Positions 52,809-62,554 of a stretch of 64,000 nucleotides of DNA are shown here, in pieces. The DNA is from Arion vulgaris (lineage: Eukaryota > Mollusca > Gastropoda > Stylommatophora > Arionidae): contig CM036769.1 of the NCBI GenBank assembly GCA_020796225.1, forward strand, positions 469,501 through 533,500, read 5' to 3'. A program made the position numbers and the translations under genes. The notes beneath the pieces are model-generated. The model had not been told where the DNA came from, ran no database searches, and saw nothing but the letters and a program-made list of their open reading frames with translations. Every line of letters starts with the position of its first letter. Position 1 is the first letter of the stretch.

Positions 52809-54783
52809 TTTAGTTTAGTTTAGTTTAGTCGTCGGATCACCATCACTGCACGTCGAACAAATTAGTCCATAAGTGCTCCGATCTCTCCTCAGTATGTCCA
52901 TCAGCGTGTGGCGACTAACGACCCCGGTTCTTTGTTGGTTTACAATTCTTCTTTGTCTGCCAGCAAAGCGTTCTTGTCGAGCTACACCACACTTAACTTT
53001 GAGTTCTTGCAGTCTGGTTAGAGTTGTAGATTCACCGCTATTACGTGAATCATGTACACGCCTCTCTCCCTTAAGGAATTTATAATATCAGCCTGGTCCA
53101 TTGCTCCCCGCTTTGTACAGCAGCCATACCTGCAAGCCTATCCGCACGTTCATTCCCCTTACACCTGCATGCCCTGGCACAAAAATAAAACTGATCTTTG
53201 TCAGCTTAGACCTCCCCATCGACTCCATCCAATGTCTCCTAGCCCATCCTGTTTTAATCTTCCTGAGCATACTCATTGAGTCACTGAGAAAACATGCATG
53301 GATAAAAGTCTGTGATTCCAGTCAAACCATCGCTTTAGTAACCGCCATGATTTCCATAGTGAGACTGCTCGTAGTCACGGCAAAACCACCACTGTCTTCC
53401 TTCGCAACATCTCCTCCGACCTGAGCAGTGAAAGCCTACGAGCTCCGCACATGTCGAATCACCGAACCATCCGTATAAATGATTACATCATGCTCAGATG
53501 CGTTCTCAGAAATTAATGCCTGAACTCCAGCTTCCATGACAAGTGGGTTGTGTTGTCTGCATTCTTTTTCAAGTTCGATGCATACAGAAAATGATGTATT
53601 GATTCATGTTGGCACTGGTATCCATTCTTCACTGGGATCAATGTCTTCAAGTGTACACACCTGTTCAATACAGTCCTCGGCCTGACCCATCCAAGATTTT
53701 CCTCTTTTTAACCTATTTCCTTTTGTCTCTTTATTTCCATGTGCAGAGGATGTTGTGTGTCAGCATTGGCTCGAAGGTATGCTCGTGCACGGCTCATCGG
53801 TGTTCTATATTCCATAGTAGGATAGTCAAGTAGATAGCGCATCGCCCTGCACGACGTGTCTTTAGTGCAACCAAGTATAATGCGCGTCGCCTCATTCTGT
53901 ATTCTTTCCAGTCGTTCTATCTGACTACGACTGAGAGTCAGGATCGCCAGAGCATACTCAAGCACAGAAAGGACCAGCCCCTGGTATAAAAGACAAAGAT
54001 GCTCTACGGATCGGAGTGTTGGAGGATGACCAAAGGAGATACTAGCAGGCTGTCAGTTTTCCACCACTCTTGTCTTCGCAGAATCTTGGGAATCTTTTGG
54101 CCAGTAAAAATATCCAATAACCAACTACTTCAAGATACAAGACAAGAGGCAATGAATGACATACTCAAAAGAGAAGATGGAAATGGCTCGGCCATGTTAT
54201 GAGAATGAGACAAGAAATGCCTGCAAGGATAGCCCTCACTTGGACACCAGAAGGAAAGAGAAAGAAAGGCAGACCACGGACAACATGGAGGCGTATGATG
54301 GAAGAGGAACTGGACACCGCATTTCTGACGTGGGGCTCTGCGCTGAAGGTTGCACGGGGCAGGAGAGCATGGAAAGTCCTTTCTGAAGCCCCATGTGTCA
54401 CTAGGCATGACGGGATTAAGTAAGTAAGTAATGTGTTCCGTAAAAGCTAGACTACGATCAAAACGCAACCCCAGGTATTTCATAGACCTAGATCGCTCCA
54501 CCACCTCTGAACACAAAACCACAGATGGTGTTGGAGTGTTGATGATGCGGTTGTTTAAAGAGAACCATGTCACTGCTGCTTTTGTAGGGTTGACCAATGC
54601 TCCTGCTTCATCGCACCATGCACCTATGCGGTCGAGTTCTGACTGAAGTTCCTCCACAAGCTGTTCTCTATTCTTGCCCTGACGATACACCAACACATCA
54701 TCAGCACATGACATTGTCCTTCCTCTACCCGTGATCTGCTCTTCTGTGATTTTCACAGTATAGGCATTGAACAACACCGGAGA
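52809..54783 (-). pseudogene. RNase H LINE (I/Nimb-like), interrupted
   Basis: Minus strand, from the right: reverse transcriptase palm with CADDVLVYRQGKNREQLVEE (YADD to CADD), NPTKAAVTWFS, MKYLGLRFDRSLAFTEHI. An insertion follows (53993-54432), then LCLLYQGLVLSVLEYALAI, RIQNEATRIILGCTKDT and AMRYLLDYP. RNase H follows with SLTMEIMAVTKAM, FLSDSMSMLRKI and IFVPGHAGV. The 3' tail is TTTAG repeats (plus strand, 52809-52829). About 25 residues are missing at the insertion point. Frameshifts and stops occur in the RNase H region. Confidence 0.78.
53993..54432 (+). pseudogene. RTE-D-type LINE 3' end nested in the minus-strand LINE
   Basis: Plus-strand frames give KMLYGSECWRMTKGD, FHHSCLRRILGIFWPVKISN, then RMRQEMPARIALTWTPEGKR, KKGRPRTTWRRMMEE and RRAWKVLSEAPC, ending in a TAAGTAAGTAAGTA tail. 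5'-truncated, in opposite orientation to its host LINE. One frameshift lies near 54180. Confidence 0.75.
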
Positions 54784-54787
54784 TAAT

Positions 54788-55168
54788 ATCTATGTGTGTA
54801 GTATTACAGTATCTATGTGTGTAGTATTACAGTATCTCTGTGTGTAGTATTACAGTATCTCTGTGTGTAGTGTTACAGTATCTATGTGTGTAGTATTACA
54901 GTATCTCTGTGTGTAGTATTACAGTATCTCTGTGTGTAGTATTACAGTATCTCTGTGTGTAGTATTACAGTATCTATGTGTGTAGTGTTACAGTATCTCT
55001 GTGTGTAGTGTTACAGTATCTATGTGTGTAGTATTACAGTATCTATGTGTGTAGTGTTACAGTATCTCTCTGTGTGTAGTATTACAGTATCTCTGTGTGT
55101 AGTATTACAGTATCTATGTGTGTAGTGTTACAGTATCTCTGTGTGTAGTGTTACAGTATCTCTCTGTA
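54788..55168. repeat. 23-bp tandem array, about 16 units
   Basis: AGTATTACAGTATCTCTGTG plus TGT; variants AGTGTTACAG and TCTATG. A single related stretch (TACTACAGTATCTCTGTGTT) occurs at about 52788, on the other side of the LINE at 52809-54783, so the LINE probably landed in or beside this array. Confidence 0.92.
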
Positions 55169-55180
55169 TGTTAAAAAAGG

Positions 55181-55262
55181 GTTTTAACACCTCAGTCGCC
55201 TCTTACGACATGCCTTGTAGGCCGCTGTGTTAATCTTGAGGGCCCCTGCAACACGCGGGCGT
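55181..55262 (-). mobile_element. SINE family S4 fragment (head side)
   Basis: ACACCTCAGTCGCCTCTTAC, GACATGCCTTGTAGGCCGC and CAACACGCGGGCG; only the core and GC-rich end remain. Confidence 0.6.
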
Positions 55263-55344
55263 AATCTTTGACAACCTAAACGCAATATATACATCGGCAA
55301 GTACTACTCATTGCACGGACGAATGAGATGTGTGTGTGTGTGTG

Positions 55345-55785
55345 TTTTCATTGATTGATTGATTAAACATGACCCCATCATTGCACTTTGGTGAGTCGAT
55401 CTCTTTCTTACACAGAAATATCTCAGCGGCAATACACAAGCTCCGTAGCACCAGCGAGGACTCCTGATGTAATTTAGAAGATAGTGAAAATAATTTGTAG
55501 GAATATTATTTTTAAAATCTTTTAATGAATTTTTCCTGGGCAGCAGCTTTCCAGCCTGCTCTTCTCCATTTTGAACTGCCAAGGGTACTTTTACGTGCTA
55601 AACTTGAACTTAACATACGTTTTATCGTCCGTCTTCGATAGGATTAGTAACTTGATCTCACCTACAATGAGATCAGTGATCTCTGGAAAAATATCCCAAT
55701 GGGACTCCATGACGGAGCGAATCGAGGTATCTTTGGGACAAGAGGCGAGCACCTAACCTCTGAGCCACAGAGACACCTAGCTACC
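55345..55785 (-). mobile_element. SINE family S2 copy
   Basis: The tail complement is TGATTGATTGATT at 55350. Then CCATCATTGCACTTTGGTGA, CACAGAAATATCTCAGCG, AGCTCCGTAGCACCAGCGAG, TTTTATCGTCCGTCTTCGAT, and at the right the head with B-box complement GAGCGAATCGAGGTATC and CCTAACCTCTGAGCCACAGA. It lacks the 30-bp array of copy 1. A TG tract lies just left of it at 55330. Confidence 0.7.
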
Positions 55786-55837
55786 GGAACTATAAGCATG
55801 TTCACCTTTTATTACTTGCTGAATGTCTGTGCTTGTT

Positions 55838-56045
55838 TTTTCCGATCCAGAAGCACTTCAGCTTTTCAGCTCTTGGGCTCGGTGCCATGGACATCGTAAC
55901 CCTTCGGCTCGGTGCCACGAACACCGTAAATCTGGAGAACTTGTGGCTTTTCTGCCAGCCAGCGGAATTGAAAAGCACTCATAGGGGGCTTGTCATTAGT
56001 CGTCCAACGCTCTACGAACACGCTGGGCAGGCGGGCATTGTACAC
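55838..56045. mobile_element. Short repeat F, second copy
   Basis: TCCGATCCAGAAGCACTTCA, GCTTTTCAGCTCTTGGGCTC, GTGCCATGGACATCGTAACC, GAACACCGTAAATCTGGAGA: reverse complement of the F copy at 50634-50822. Confidence 0.7.
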
Positions 56046-56069
56046 AATTGTGTCCTCAACTGTCAATTA

Positions 56070-56230
56070 GTTTCTGTTAACTGTAATATCCTTTCATCAC
56101 AAGCTATGATGACAACATCCTCAGTCGTGTGTTGTTGCACCTTTCTGGTGTGTGTGGCGGTGAATAACATCCAATCCCCTACAACAGGTGGGGGCAGACA
56201 TGCCCAAAGTGATGTGTGTTCTGTCTTTTT
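56070..56230 (-). pseudogene. LINE 3' end with degenerate finger
   Basis: The minus strand contains GGGCATGTCTGCCCCCACCT, GTTGTAGGGGATTGGATG and CACACACACCAGAAAGGTGC, corresponding to the CPTCGRG and HTHQR parts of the finger at 13770-14045, with deletions that destroy the second cysteine pair. Confidence 0.45.
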
Positions 56231-56280
56231 ACATAGCTTTTTTTTTCTGCGCCTGAAAAGTAGGATGATTCTCAGCTATG

Positions 56281-56525
56281 CGTCTTCTTCTTGGAACGCT
56301 CCTTGTCGACCACTTGTAAACCCCTCTTTGTGATTGGTATGTCATCTGAGCCTAAGAGCGATTGAACGTTGTGCTAGTTATACGCCTAGTAGGCCAGCAG
56401 ATCCTATTTCCTCGACGCTTTTTATTTACTAGAATAGCTTCCCTAGACCTTACCTCAGTCGCCTCTTACGACATGCCTTGTAGGCCGCAGTGTTACTATT
56501 CTTTGCTTCCCCGGCAACACACCGT
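56281..56525 (-). mobile_element. SINE family S4 copy
   Basis: CTTCTTCTTGGAACGCTCCT, GTCGACCACTTGTAAACCCC, AGCCTAAGAGCGATTGAACG, CAGTCGCCTCTTACGACATG, then CAACACACCGTGTGTGTG at the GC-rich end. Confidence 0.7.
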
Positions 56526-56629
56526 GTGTGTGTGGGGGCGCTCAGCTGTACAAATTCATCTTATGTTGTTGATATAATGAAAGATTGCAGTCAAACTTAT
56601 GTAGCAAGGACGAAACAAGTAAAAAACTA

Positions 56630-56862
56630 AGTACTATAGTTTTACAAAGTACAAAAACAATAACAATGTTGCAGCGCCAGATTTGATTCTGTATAGTTTT
56701 ACAAAGTACAAAAACAATAACAATGTTGCAGCTCCAAATTTGATTCTGTATAGTTTTACAAAGTACAAAAACAATAACAATGTTGCAGCGCCAGATTTGA
56801 TTCTGTATAGTTTTACAAAGTACAAAAATAATAACAATGTTGCAGATTTGATTCTGTTAACT
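56630..56862. repeat. 57-bp array, 4 units, from a Penelope-like end
   Basis: TATAGTTTTACAAAGTACAA with AAACAATAACAATGTTGCAG and CGCCAGATTTGATTCTG. The first part matches the terminal sequence of the Penelope-like elements (ACTATAGTTTTACAAAAACA at 42921). A fragment of that end has been tandemly multiplied. Confidence 0.85.
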
Positions 56863-56867
56863 AACTA

Positions 56868-56965
56868 ATATATGACCGACAGCCACCTCTGCACATACCA
56901 GAGAGGCGCAGCAGCACACGTTTAAGGCTGTTGTCATCAATGCTTGCGATGGACGGCTGTTATAA
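56868..56965 (+). pseudogene. LINE 3' end fragment
   Basis: GACCGACAGCCACCTCTGCA, CATACCAGAGAGGCGCAGCA and CTTGCGATGGACGGCT match 13960-14045; it codes for the SHL.T.QRGA end of the finger. Confidence 0.55.
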
Positions 56966-57409
56966 TGTATGGCCCACATTCTGTATTAAGTATGGCATGA
57001 CACAGAACAATAACACAAGAGGTAATATGATAACAGTAAATGCATGCTTTCCCTGCAGGTGGTGTGTCCTGTGTTGACACTATACAGGAAAGGTAAAACC
57101 TTACTGAGATTATCACCAGCCAGATCAGACTTAGATTAAACTGCGTCAGGTCTAGTCAGTTGATAGTGGATTGTGTAGGCAAGCAGTGAGAAGAGTTTTT
57201 TTATAAATCTGAAACCGAAAAAACCGCAATGAGAAATATTGCTAGCCTATGTTAAAAATCTTAACGCAGGCGCCGCTTCAACATCTGTAGTATAAACAAT
57301 AAAACGGGTTAGAAACATGTGAAATGCGATGCCTACGAAAAGTGACAAACACTAGAAAGACAGAGTCACCAACATCAGAATAAGACAGAAAGGTGGGACA
57401 TAGCTTTGC
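56966..57409. other. No recognised gene
   Basis: No coding sequence, repeat or element was recognised. Confidence 0.4.
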
Positions 57410-57790
57410 TTGAATTGGTTATTGGTTACTAAATTGACGTCATTGCACTCCAGGCAGACTTATAGTTACTCAGTCTTCCCCAACATATATCGAAAAGTAT
57501 GCAGAGTTCCTGTGGCTCGCTGATTAAATACACCTCTCACTCTGCCCCTCAGGCATCCAGTTCTACTTGAACAACGGGTAACTCCAAACTGCTTATATCG
57601 CTGGATTGATTCAACATCTATTTTAGTGTCCTCATCCAACAGACAGTCGCGAAGAGAACGAAGAATATCCCCTTTATCCATCTTCAACACCCCAACAATC
57701 GATGCTGCTGATGCAAGCCTGTCCGCTCTCTCATTACAGTAAACACTCACATACCCTGGACAATATATTCATGTAAGCCTCTAGAGGTTA
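57410..57790 (-). pseudogene. RNase H LINE remnant, copy 3
   Basis: A 94-codon minus-strand frame reads VYCNERADRLASAASIVGVL, KMDKGDILRSLRDCLLDEDT, KIDVESIQRYKQFGVTRCSS, RGRVRGVFNQRATGT. It starts just after the GHAGV motif (PGYVS in this copy) and continues through the post-RNase H part. It is the least damaged of the three copies here and the best guide to the others. Confidence 0.72.
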
Positions 57791-57889
57791 GAATTTCATT
57801 TGGAAACAAAGAATAAAGTGATTGAGATACTTAATAAGAATGTACCCAAACTCTCCCTGTTAACAGAATAATAAAGAGTTTTGAAGCCG

Positions 57890-58115
57890 AAGAATTGACT
57901 TCATTGCGTCGGGTTTGACCCCATATTGCTTAGTCCCTCTCCGCAGAAATGGCACGCCACCTGCCGAGAGTATTGTACAAAGCACGAACTCCGTAGCTTC
58001 GGCAACAATCCTAGGGGTCTCTGGAAAAAATGCACTCGTGAACAGAACGACGCGGTCCGGATTCTAACCCAAGACTTTCGACTCGCAAGGCAAGGGCTTA
58101 ACCACTTAACCATTT
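57890..58115 (-). mobile_element. SINE family S3 copy
   Basis: Minus-strand head at the right: TGGTTAAGTGGTTAAGCCCT (A box region), GGGTTAGAATCCGG (B box). The body then follows, TTCACGAGTGCATTTTTTCC, GGAGCTACGG-like and GGCGTGCCATTTCTGCGG, to CCGACGCAATGAAGTCAATT at the left. Complete-looking copy. Confidence 0.72.
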
Positions 58116-58139
58116 AGAAGAGTATTCTCATTATCATCA

Positions 58140-58760
58140 TCAAGTAGCTTGTCCCTTCCGGAACTTGGCTCGCATGACAGCAGTCCTGAAAAACTCTCTA
58201 TTCTGTGCAAGTTGACCGGCGTCAGCAGCAGTCATTCTCAGATCGTTAATGACATCTTGCACCCATCGTCTTCTAGGTCTTCCTCACATTCTTCTTCCAG
58301 GCACTATTCTCTCCAAAATGATCTTCTCTAGGCACTCAGGTCGTTTGTTTTGTGTCCAAAATATTTAATTGTCCTTGAGTTTATATTCTTTTCTCTCTCA
58401 GCGAACTCTCTTTAATATCAAGTTGTTGCAGAACAGAAGCGTTTGTTCTTTTCTCTCTCAGCGAACTCTCTTTAATATCAAGTTGTTGCAGAACAGAAGC
58501 GTTTGTTCTTTTCTCTCTCAGCGAACTCTCTTTAATATCAAGTTGTTGCAGAACAGAGGCATTTGTTCTTTTCTCTCTCAGCGAACTCTCTTTAATATCA
58601 AGTTGTTGCAGAACAGAAGCGTTTGTTCTTTTCTCTCTCAGCGAACTCTCTTTAATATCAAGTTGTTGCAGAACAGAGGCATTTGTTCTTTTCTCTGTCA
58701 CTGATATTCTAAGTACTCTTCTATAGCATTTACATTCAAAGTCTGTCAACAAGTGGGGTT
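58140..58760 (-). pseudogene. RTE-B LINE, 3' part with 60-bp array
   Basis: Minus strand: LTDFECKCYRRVLRISVTE, then five in-frame repeats of a 20-residue segment (EKRTNASVLQQLDIKESSLR). An internal gap brings it to the LEKI..ECLEKIIL region and RKTSEKT-like 3' coding sequence ending near 58150 (KFRKGQATT type). A 123-codon frame spans the repeats. The array 58381-58695 has an exact 60-bp period with one G/A variant (AGAAGCG versus AGAGGCA). Confidence 0.8.
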
Positions 58761-58859
58761 TATTAGGTGGGGAAGTAGGTCGCTTGTTGTGGGGCTGGTT
58801 CTCACGGATGTGGTCTTGGCAAGAATGGTGGTGAATGGGTGGAGGGACGGTTGTTGCAC

Positions 58860-59135
58860 ATATGTGACTAAACGTGTTGTACAGATGTGACTAAACTTGT
58901 TGTACAGATGTGACTAAATTTGTTGTACAGATGTGACTAAACTTGTTGTACAGATGTGACTAAACTTGTTGTACAGATGTGACTAAACTTGTTGTATAGA
59001 TGTGACTAAACTTGTTGTACAGATGTGACTAAATTTGTTGTACAGATGTGACTAAACGTGTTGTACAGATGTGACTAAACTTGTTGTACAGATGTGACTA
59101 AACTTGTTGTACAGATGTAACTAAACTTGTACAAA
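58860..59135. repeat. 23-bp tandem array, about 12 units
   Basis: GATGTGACTAAACTTGTTGT plus ACA, with T/C/G variants after AAA; degraded similar units continue to about 59250. Confidence 0.92.
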
Positions 59136-59419
59136 TGGGACTAAGCTTGTTGTGCAGATGTGACTAAACGATTTATGCAGATGTGACCAAGCTTGTTGCG
59201 CAGATGTGTTTATAAAACTTGCTATAAATATGTGTTTAAACTTGCTGTTCCCGTGCGCTTAACCGTGTTAAACAGCACTGTGTAAACATATATACAGATT
59301 TGTCTAAACTTCTGCTGCTATTATCTCCATACATACATCATTTTCGAATTAAACATCACCCTCTATTACATTTCTATGGTTGATAAAGGTCACTCATGTT
59401 TTCATAAATAACAGTTAGA

Positions 59420-59855
59420 CGTGTTTTTTCTCTTGACAACATATACTTGTGAGACATGGGACATTGACAAAGCGGCAGAGAAGATCATTCATGTCTTTGA
59501 ATGGAAATGCTACAGAAGAGTACTTAGAATATCATGGACAGAGAAAAGAACAAATGCTTCTGTTCTGCAACAGTTTGATATTAAAGTGAGTTGGCTATTA
59601 AAGAACATAACATCAAGGAAAATTAAATATTTCGGACACATCAAACGACATGAGCGCCTAGAGAAAATAATAATGGAGGGAATAGTGCCTGGAAGAAGAA
59701 TGTGAGGAAGACCTAGAAGACGATGGGTGCAAGATGTCATTGAAGATCTGAGAATGATTGCTGCTGACGTCGGCCAACTTGCACAGAACAGAGAATTTTT
59801 CAGGAATGCTGTCATGGGAGCCAAGTTCCGGAAGGGACAAGCTACTTGATGATGA
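59420..59855 (+). pseudogene. RTE-B LINE, 3' fragment, single-unit reference copy
   Basis: The plus strand reads AAEKIIHVFEWKCYRRVLRI, SWTEKRTNASVLQQFDIKVS, SRKIKYFGHIKRHERLEKII, MEGIVPGRRM, stop, then GRPRRRWVQDVIEDLRMIAA, GQLAQNREFFRNAVMGAKFR and a stop. It has one copy of both the TEKRTNASVLQQ segment and the MEG..GRPRR segment, which are arrays at 58381-58695 and 48910-49701. The single TGA replaces the expected R/K before GRPRRR. 5'-truncated. Confidence 0.82.
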
Positions 59856-59856
59856 T

Positions 59857-60329
59857 AAGCAAATCGCTTAACAAGATACCATTATCGTATATCCTTGACA
59901 AGATTTTGATGTAATCTCACCGTGGATTACTGTTAAACTTTCCTTCTTTTTATTAATCTATTTCTCAAGGGGTTTAGAAATAATGAGTTTAATTTCTTCT
60001 TTCATTTCTGTTAGCTTTTCTTGAGAGTTAGGATTTGTTTATTCAGTATCTTCTTTACTTTCTTTATTCTTATGATGAAGCTACATGCAATTAGGCAGAT
60101 TCATTGATCATATTTGGAGTACCTCATCAATGAAAGTGTCTGCAATGAAAGATATACAATAGACTACAATAGACTACAACAGACTACAATAGACTACAAT
60201 AGACTACAATAGAGGTATACAGACAAGGATCAGTAGTGTGAGTTAATCTGACGCAAATTGAGATTTCTTTTTACATTTTGTTTAGGAAAACCCATTCAAA
60301 CAGAGAACTGTATGTTTTGCTTATACATG
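59857..60329. other. Unassigned, short AGACTACAAT run
   Basis: No gene was identified. AGACTACAAT/C units occur about six times at 60160-60212. Confidence 0.45.
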
Positions 60330-60690
60330 GGCGTATCTTCTTCCTCATTCCAAAAGGTACTAGGTTCGCTCCCTCTTGGAGCTACCGAGATATTTTTCTA
60401 GTGGTTGCTGATCTCAGTGTAGGTGAGATCGGGTTCCTAGTCATATCGGAGACGGACGATAAAATGAAGGACACAGACAAAATTCATTAGAAGAAAATAA
60501 GAAATTAAAATCATAAAAAATGTTTTTACTATCTTCAAAATTGCAACGGGGACACTCGTTAGTGCTACGGAGTTCGTGCACTGTCGATGAGATTTTCCCG
60601 TGTAAGAAAGAGACTAGAGCACATATGGTTATTCACGGACATGTAATGATGGTTCAATCAATCAATCAATCACTTTATATTTGATGCATA
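60330..60690 (+). mobile_element. SINE family S2, plus-strand copy
   Basis: Head with B box AGGTTCGCTCC at about 60364 and the body in the reverse order of the minus copies: GATCTCAGTGTAGGTGAGAT, GGAGACGGACGATAAAAT, ATCTTCAAAATTGCAACG, GCTACGGAGTTCGTGCACTG, TTCCCGTGTAAGAAAGAG. It ends in TCAATCAATCAATCAATC at 60655-60673. Confidence 0.7.
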
Positions 60691-60787
60691 TTCTATATTT
60701 GGGTACATATGAAGACTAGTAATTATTTGCTTGACACTCAACATGTTCATTAAACATTCATTTAACAGATTCAACTGCTGGAACAAA

Positions 60788-60961
60788 ATGCCAGGATTTG
60801 TAAAGAAGTGTCCGTTTGTGAAACACAAGATTGAGGAAGAAATACGAGTACTGGATTACAGACACTCTAGTCTTCAAGACATTCCTAGCGAGGTCTTCAA
60901 TAGAGAGAGAACTCTTGAGGAGCTATACGCAGACTCTAACCAGATCCGAGACTTGCCGAGG
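60788..60961 (+). CDS. LAP-family (Scribble/Erbin/Lano-like) first coding exon
   Basis: Fifty-eight codons from ATG 60788 to the donor AGG|GTGAGT at 60961/60962 (phase 0). The protein starts [20 protein letters not shown] and continues [37 protein letters not shown]. This is the short N-terminal cap plus first leucine-rich repeat of LAP proteins (LRR and PDZ polarity scaffolds acting at the basolateral cortex). The family normally has E-E-L-Y-L-D-A-N-Q where this has EELYADSNQ. An acceptor-like TTTAACAG at 60761-60768 suggests a preceding 5' UTR intron. No second LRR exon was found downstream, so the following intron exceeds 3 kb. Which LAP paralogue it is cannot be told from one exon. Confidence 0.75.
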
Positions 60962-61014
60962 GTGAGTTTCAGACCTTTTCTTCTTCTTTTTCTCTGCAAT
61001 TATTGTTTATAGAA

Positions 61015-61170
61015 AAAGGCCGTCCACGTAAAAGGTGGACCTCAGAGAAAACAGAGGCGACGAAAACACTTTATGAAAAGCCCACAAAAGCCCGTTCTAT
61101 AAATCTCTTCTTATCCTGACTCTTTGAAGCAAAATAGGATAAGAGAAAAGAAGAAGAAGAAATATGACTT
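61015..61170 (+). pseudogene. RTE-C LINE, extreme C-terminal fragment
   Basis: The plus strand reads KGRPRKRWTSEKTEATKTLY, then ARSINLFLS and a stop, with a GAAGAAGAAG tail at 61151-61162. Matches the end of the copy at 61690-62450. It lies inside the inferred first intron of the LAP gene, in sense orientation. Confidence 0.65.
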
Positions 61171-61177
61171 TTCTTTA

Positions 61178-61500
61178 TTTTCTTCTGCGTTCTTGTCTTG
61201 TCCAATCCATATTTTCTTCTGCGTTCTTGTCTTGTTCAATCCATATTTTCTTCTGCGTTCTTGTCTTGTCTAATTCATATTTTATTCTAACAAATGGCGC
61301 GTAAAAAACGTGATTTTTGTGTGCGAATACGTCAAGTTAATACTAACCTTCAATCTCATACGTCAAGTTAATACTAACCTTCAATCTCATAAGTCAAGTT
61401 AATACTAACCTTCAATCTCATAAGTCAAGTTAATACTAACCTTCAATACGTCAAGTTAATACTAACCTTCAATACGTCAAGTTAATACTAACCTTCAATC
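61178..61500. repeat. Two short arrays (34 bp and 31/25 bp)
   Basis: TTTTCTTCTGCGTTCTTGTC occurs three times at 34-bp spacing (61178-61290). CGTCAAGTTAATACTAACCT occurs six to seven times at 31-bp and then 25-bp spacing (61325-61500). Confidence 0.85.
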
Positions 61501-61689
61501 CCTTTTCTAATAAGTTTCCAACTTTCCGCCTGATTTCTCCCAAGATTTGTTCATCGTGGGAAACTCATCGATCTTCTAGCCAACCTATGTATTATGCTGA
61601 GAATGTATTCTTCATGGCAGTAATTTGTCTTGCAATACGACAAGCCCTTTATTTGAACAGGCCAATTAGGGTCGTGTGTTATGAGACCT

Positions 61690-62450
61690 GGTGATAGTTG
61701 GTATGGTCGAGGAATTGTTCTATGAAGTTAAGAGATGAAGTCTCTATGCAGAATGCTGGGGGAGTAACAAAAAGAGACCAGTTTAGAAATGAAGATGTCA
61801 GGAAAAAAGTGAGTACAACATCAGTACTGAACGTCATCAAGAAACATTTTCTTCTTTTTCTTCTACAATCAACTTCTGCTATGCGACTACTCTGGTATGT
61901 GTCAAAAACAGGGTGGTGCGCTTGAGGTCTTCTACAATCAACTTCTGCTATGCGACTACTCCGGTATGTGTCATAAACAAGGCGGTGCGGTCTTCACCAG
62001 TCCCCCACAGTTTGTTTCGTAGTGTTATTTCTGTTGACCAGATTTCCAATATCACACTACTCAGGCTGGGGTTTCCATTCTCACACTACTCAGGCTGGGG
62101 TTTCCATTCTCACACTACTCAGGCTGGGGTTTCCATTCTCACACTACTCAGGCTGGGGCAGTCATGCAGGATGTGCTCTGATGACTGCTTTGGTGCTCCA
62201 CAGGTACAGACATCTCGAAACAACAACTTAAATGGTTCGGTCACATAAATAGATTACCAACAGACAGTGCACCTCAAAGAACAAGATTACTCCGATATTT
62301 CTGGATACAAAGCAAAAGGTCGTCCATGCAAAAGGTGGATCTCAGAGATAACAGAGGCAACGAAAAACACTATTTATGAAGCGCACACAAATTCAAGTCC
62401 TAGAAATCTCTTCTTATCCTGACGCTGTGAGGCAAAGCGGGATTAGATAA
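61690..62450 (+). pseudogene. RTE-C LINE fragment split by a nested LINE
   Basis: 61690-61845 reads QNAGGVTKRDQFRNEDVRKK, VSTTSVLNVIKK, matching CLRRAAGVTIRDKIRNEEIR of 47465-48295. After foreign sequence (61850-62205) it resumes as ISKQQLKWFGHINRLPTDSA, and KAKGRPCKRWISEITEATKN. Frameshifts are present. The nested piece is flanked by GAAACA on both sides. Confidence 0.65.
61850..62205 (-). pseudogene. Nested LINE 3' end with 29-bp array
   Basis: On the minus strand the sequence encodes CTCGAPKQSSEHILHDCPSL, a C.C...H...C motif typical of the end of RNase H LINEs. The CPSL segment is expanded as a 29-bp array (CACACTACTCAGGCTGGGGT, about four units at 62052-62155). A 55-bp duplication (TACAATCAACTTCTGCTATG) lies at 61863-61990. 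The CTT-rich left end fits a GAA tail. Confidence 0.6.
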
Positions 62451-62554
62451 AGGAAGACAGAAAGAGTTGGTCTATGACCTTCTTGCTGCATGAATACGTG
62501 GGTTATGTGTCTGAGATTGCTGATGATGGCGATGAAGATGCGTGTGTGGATGGT

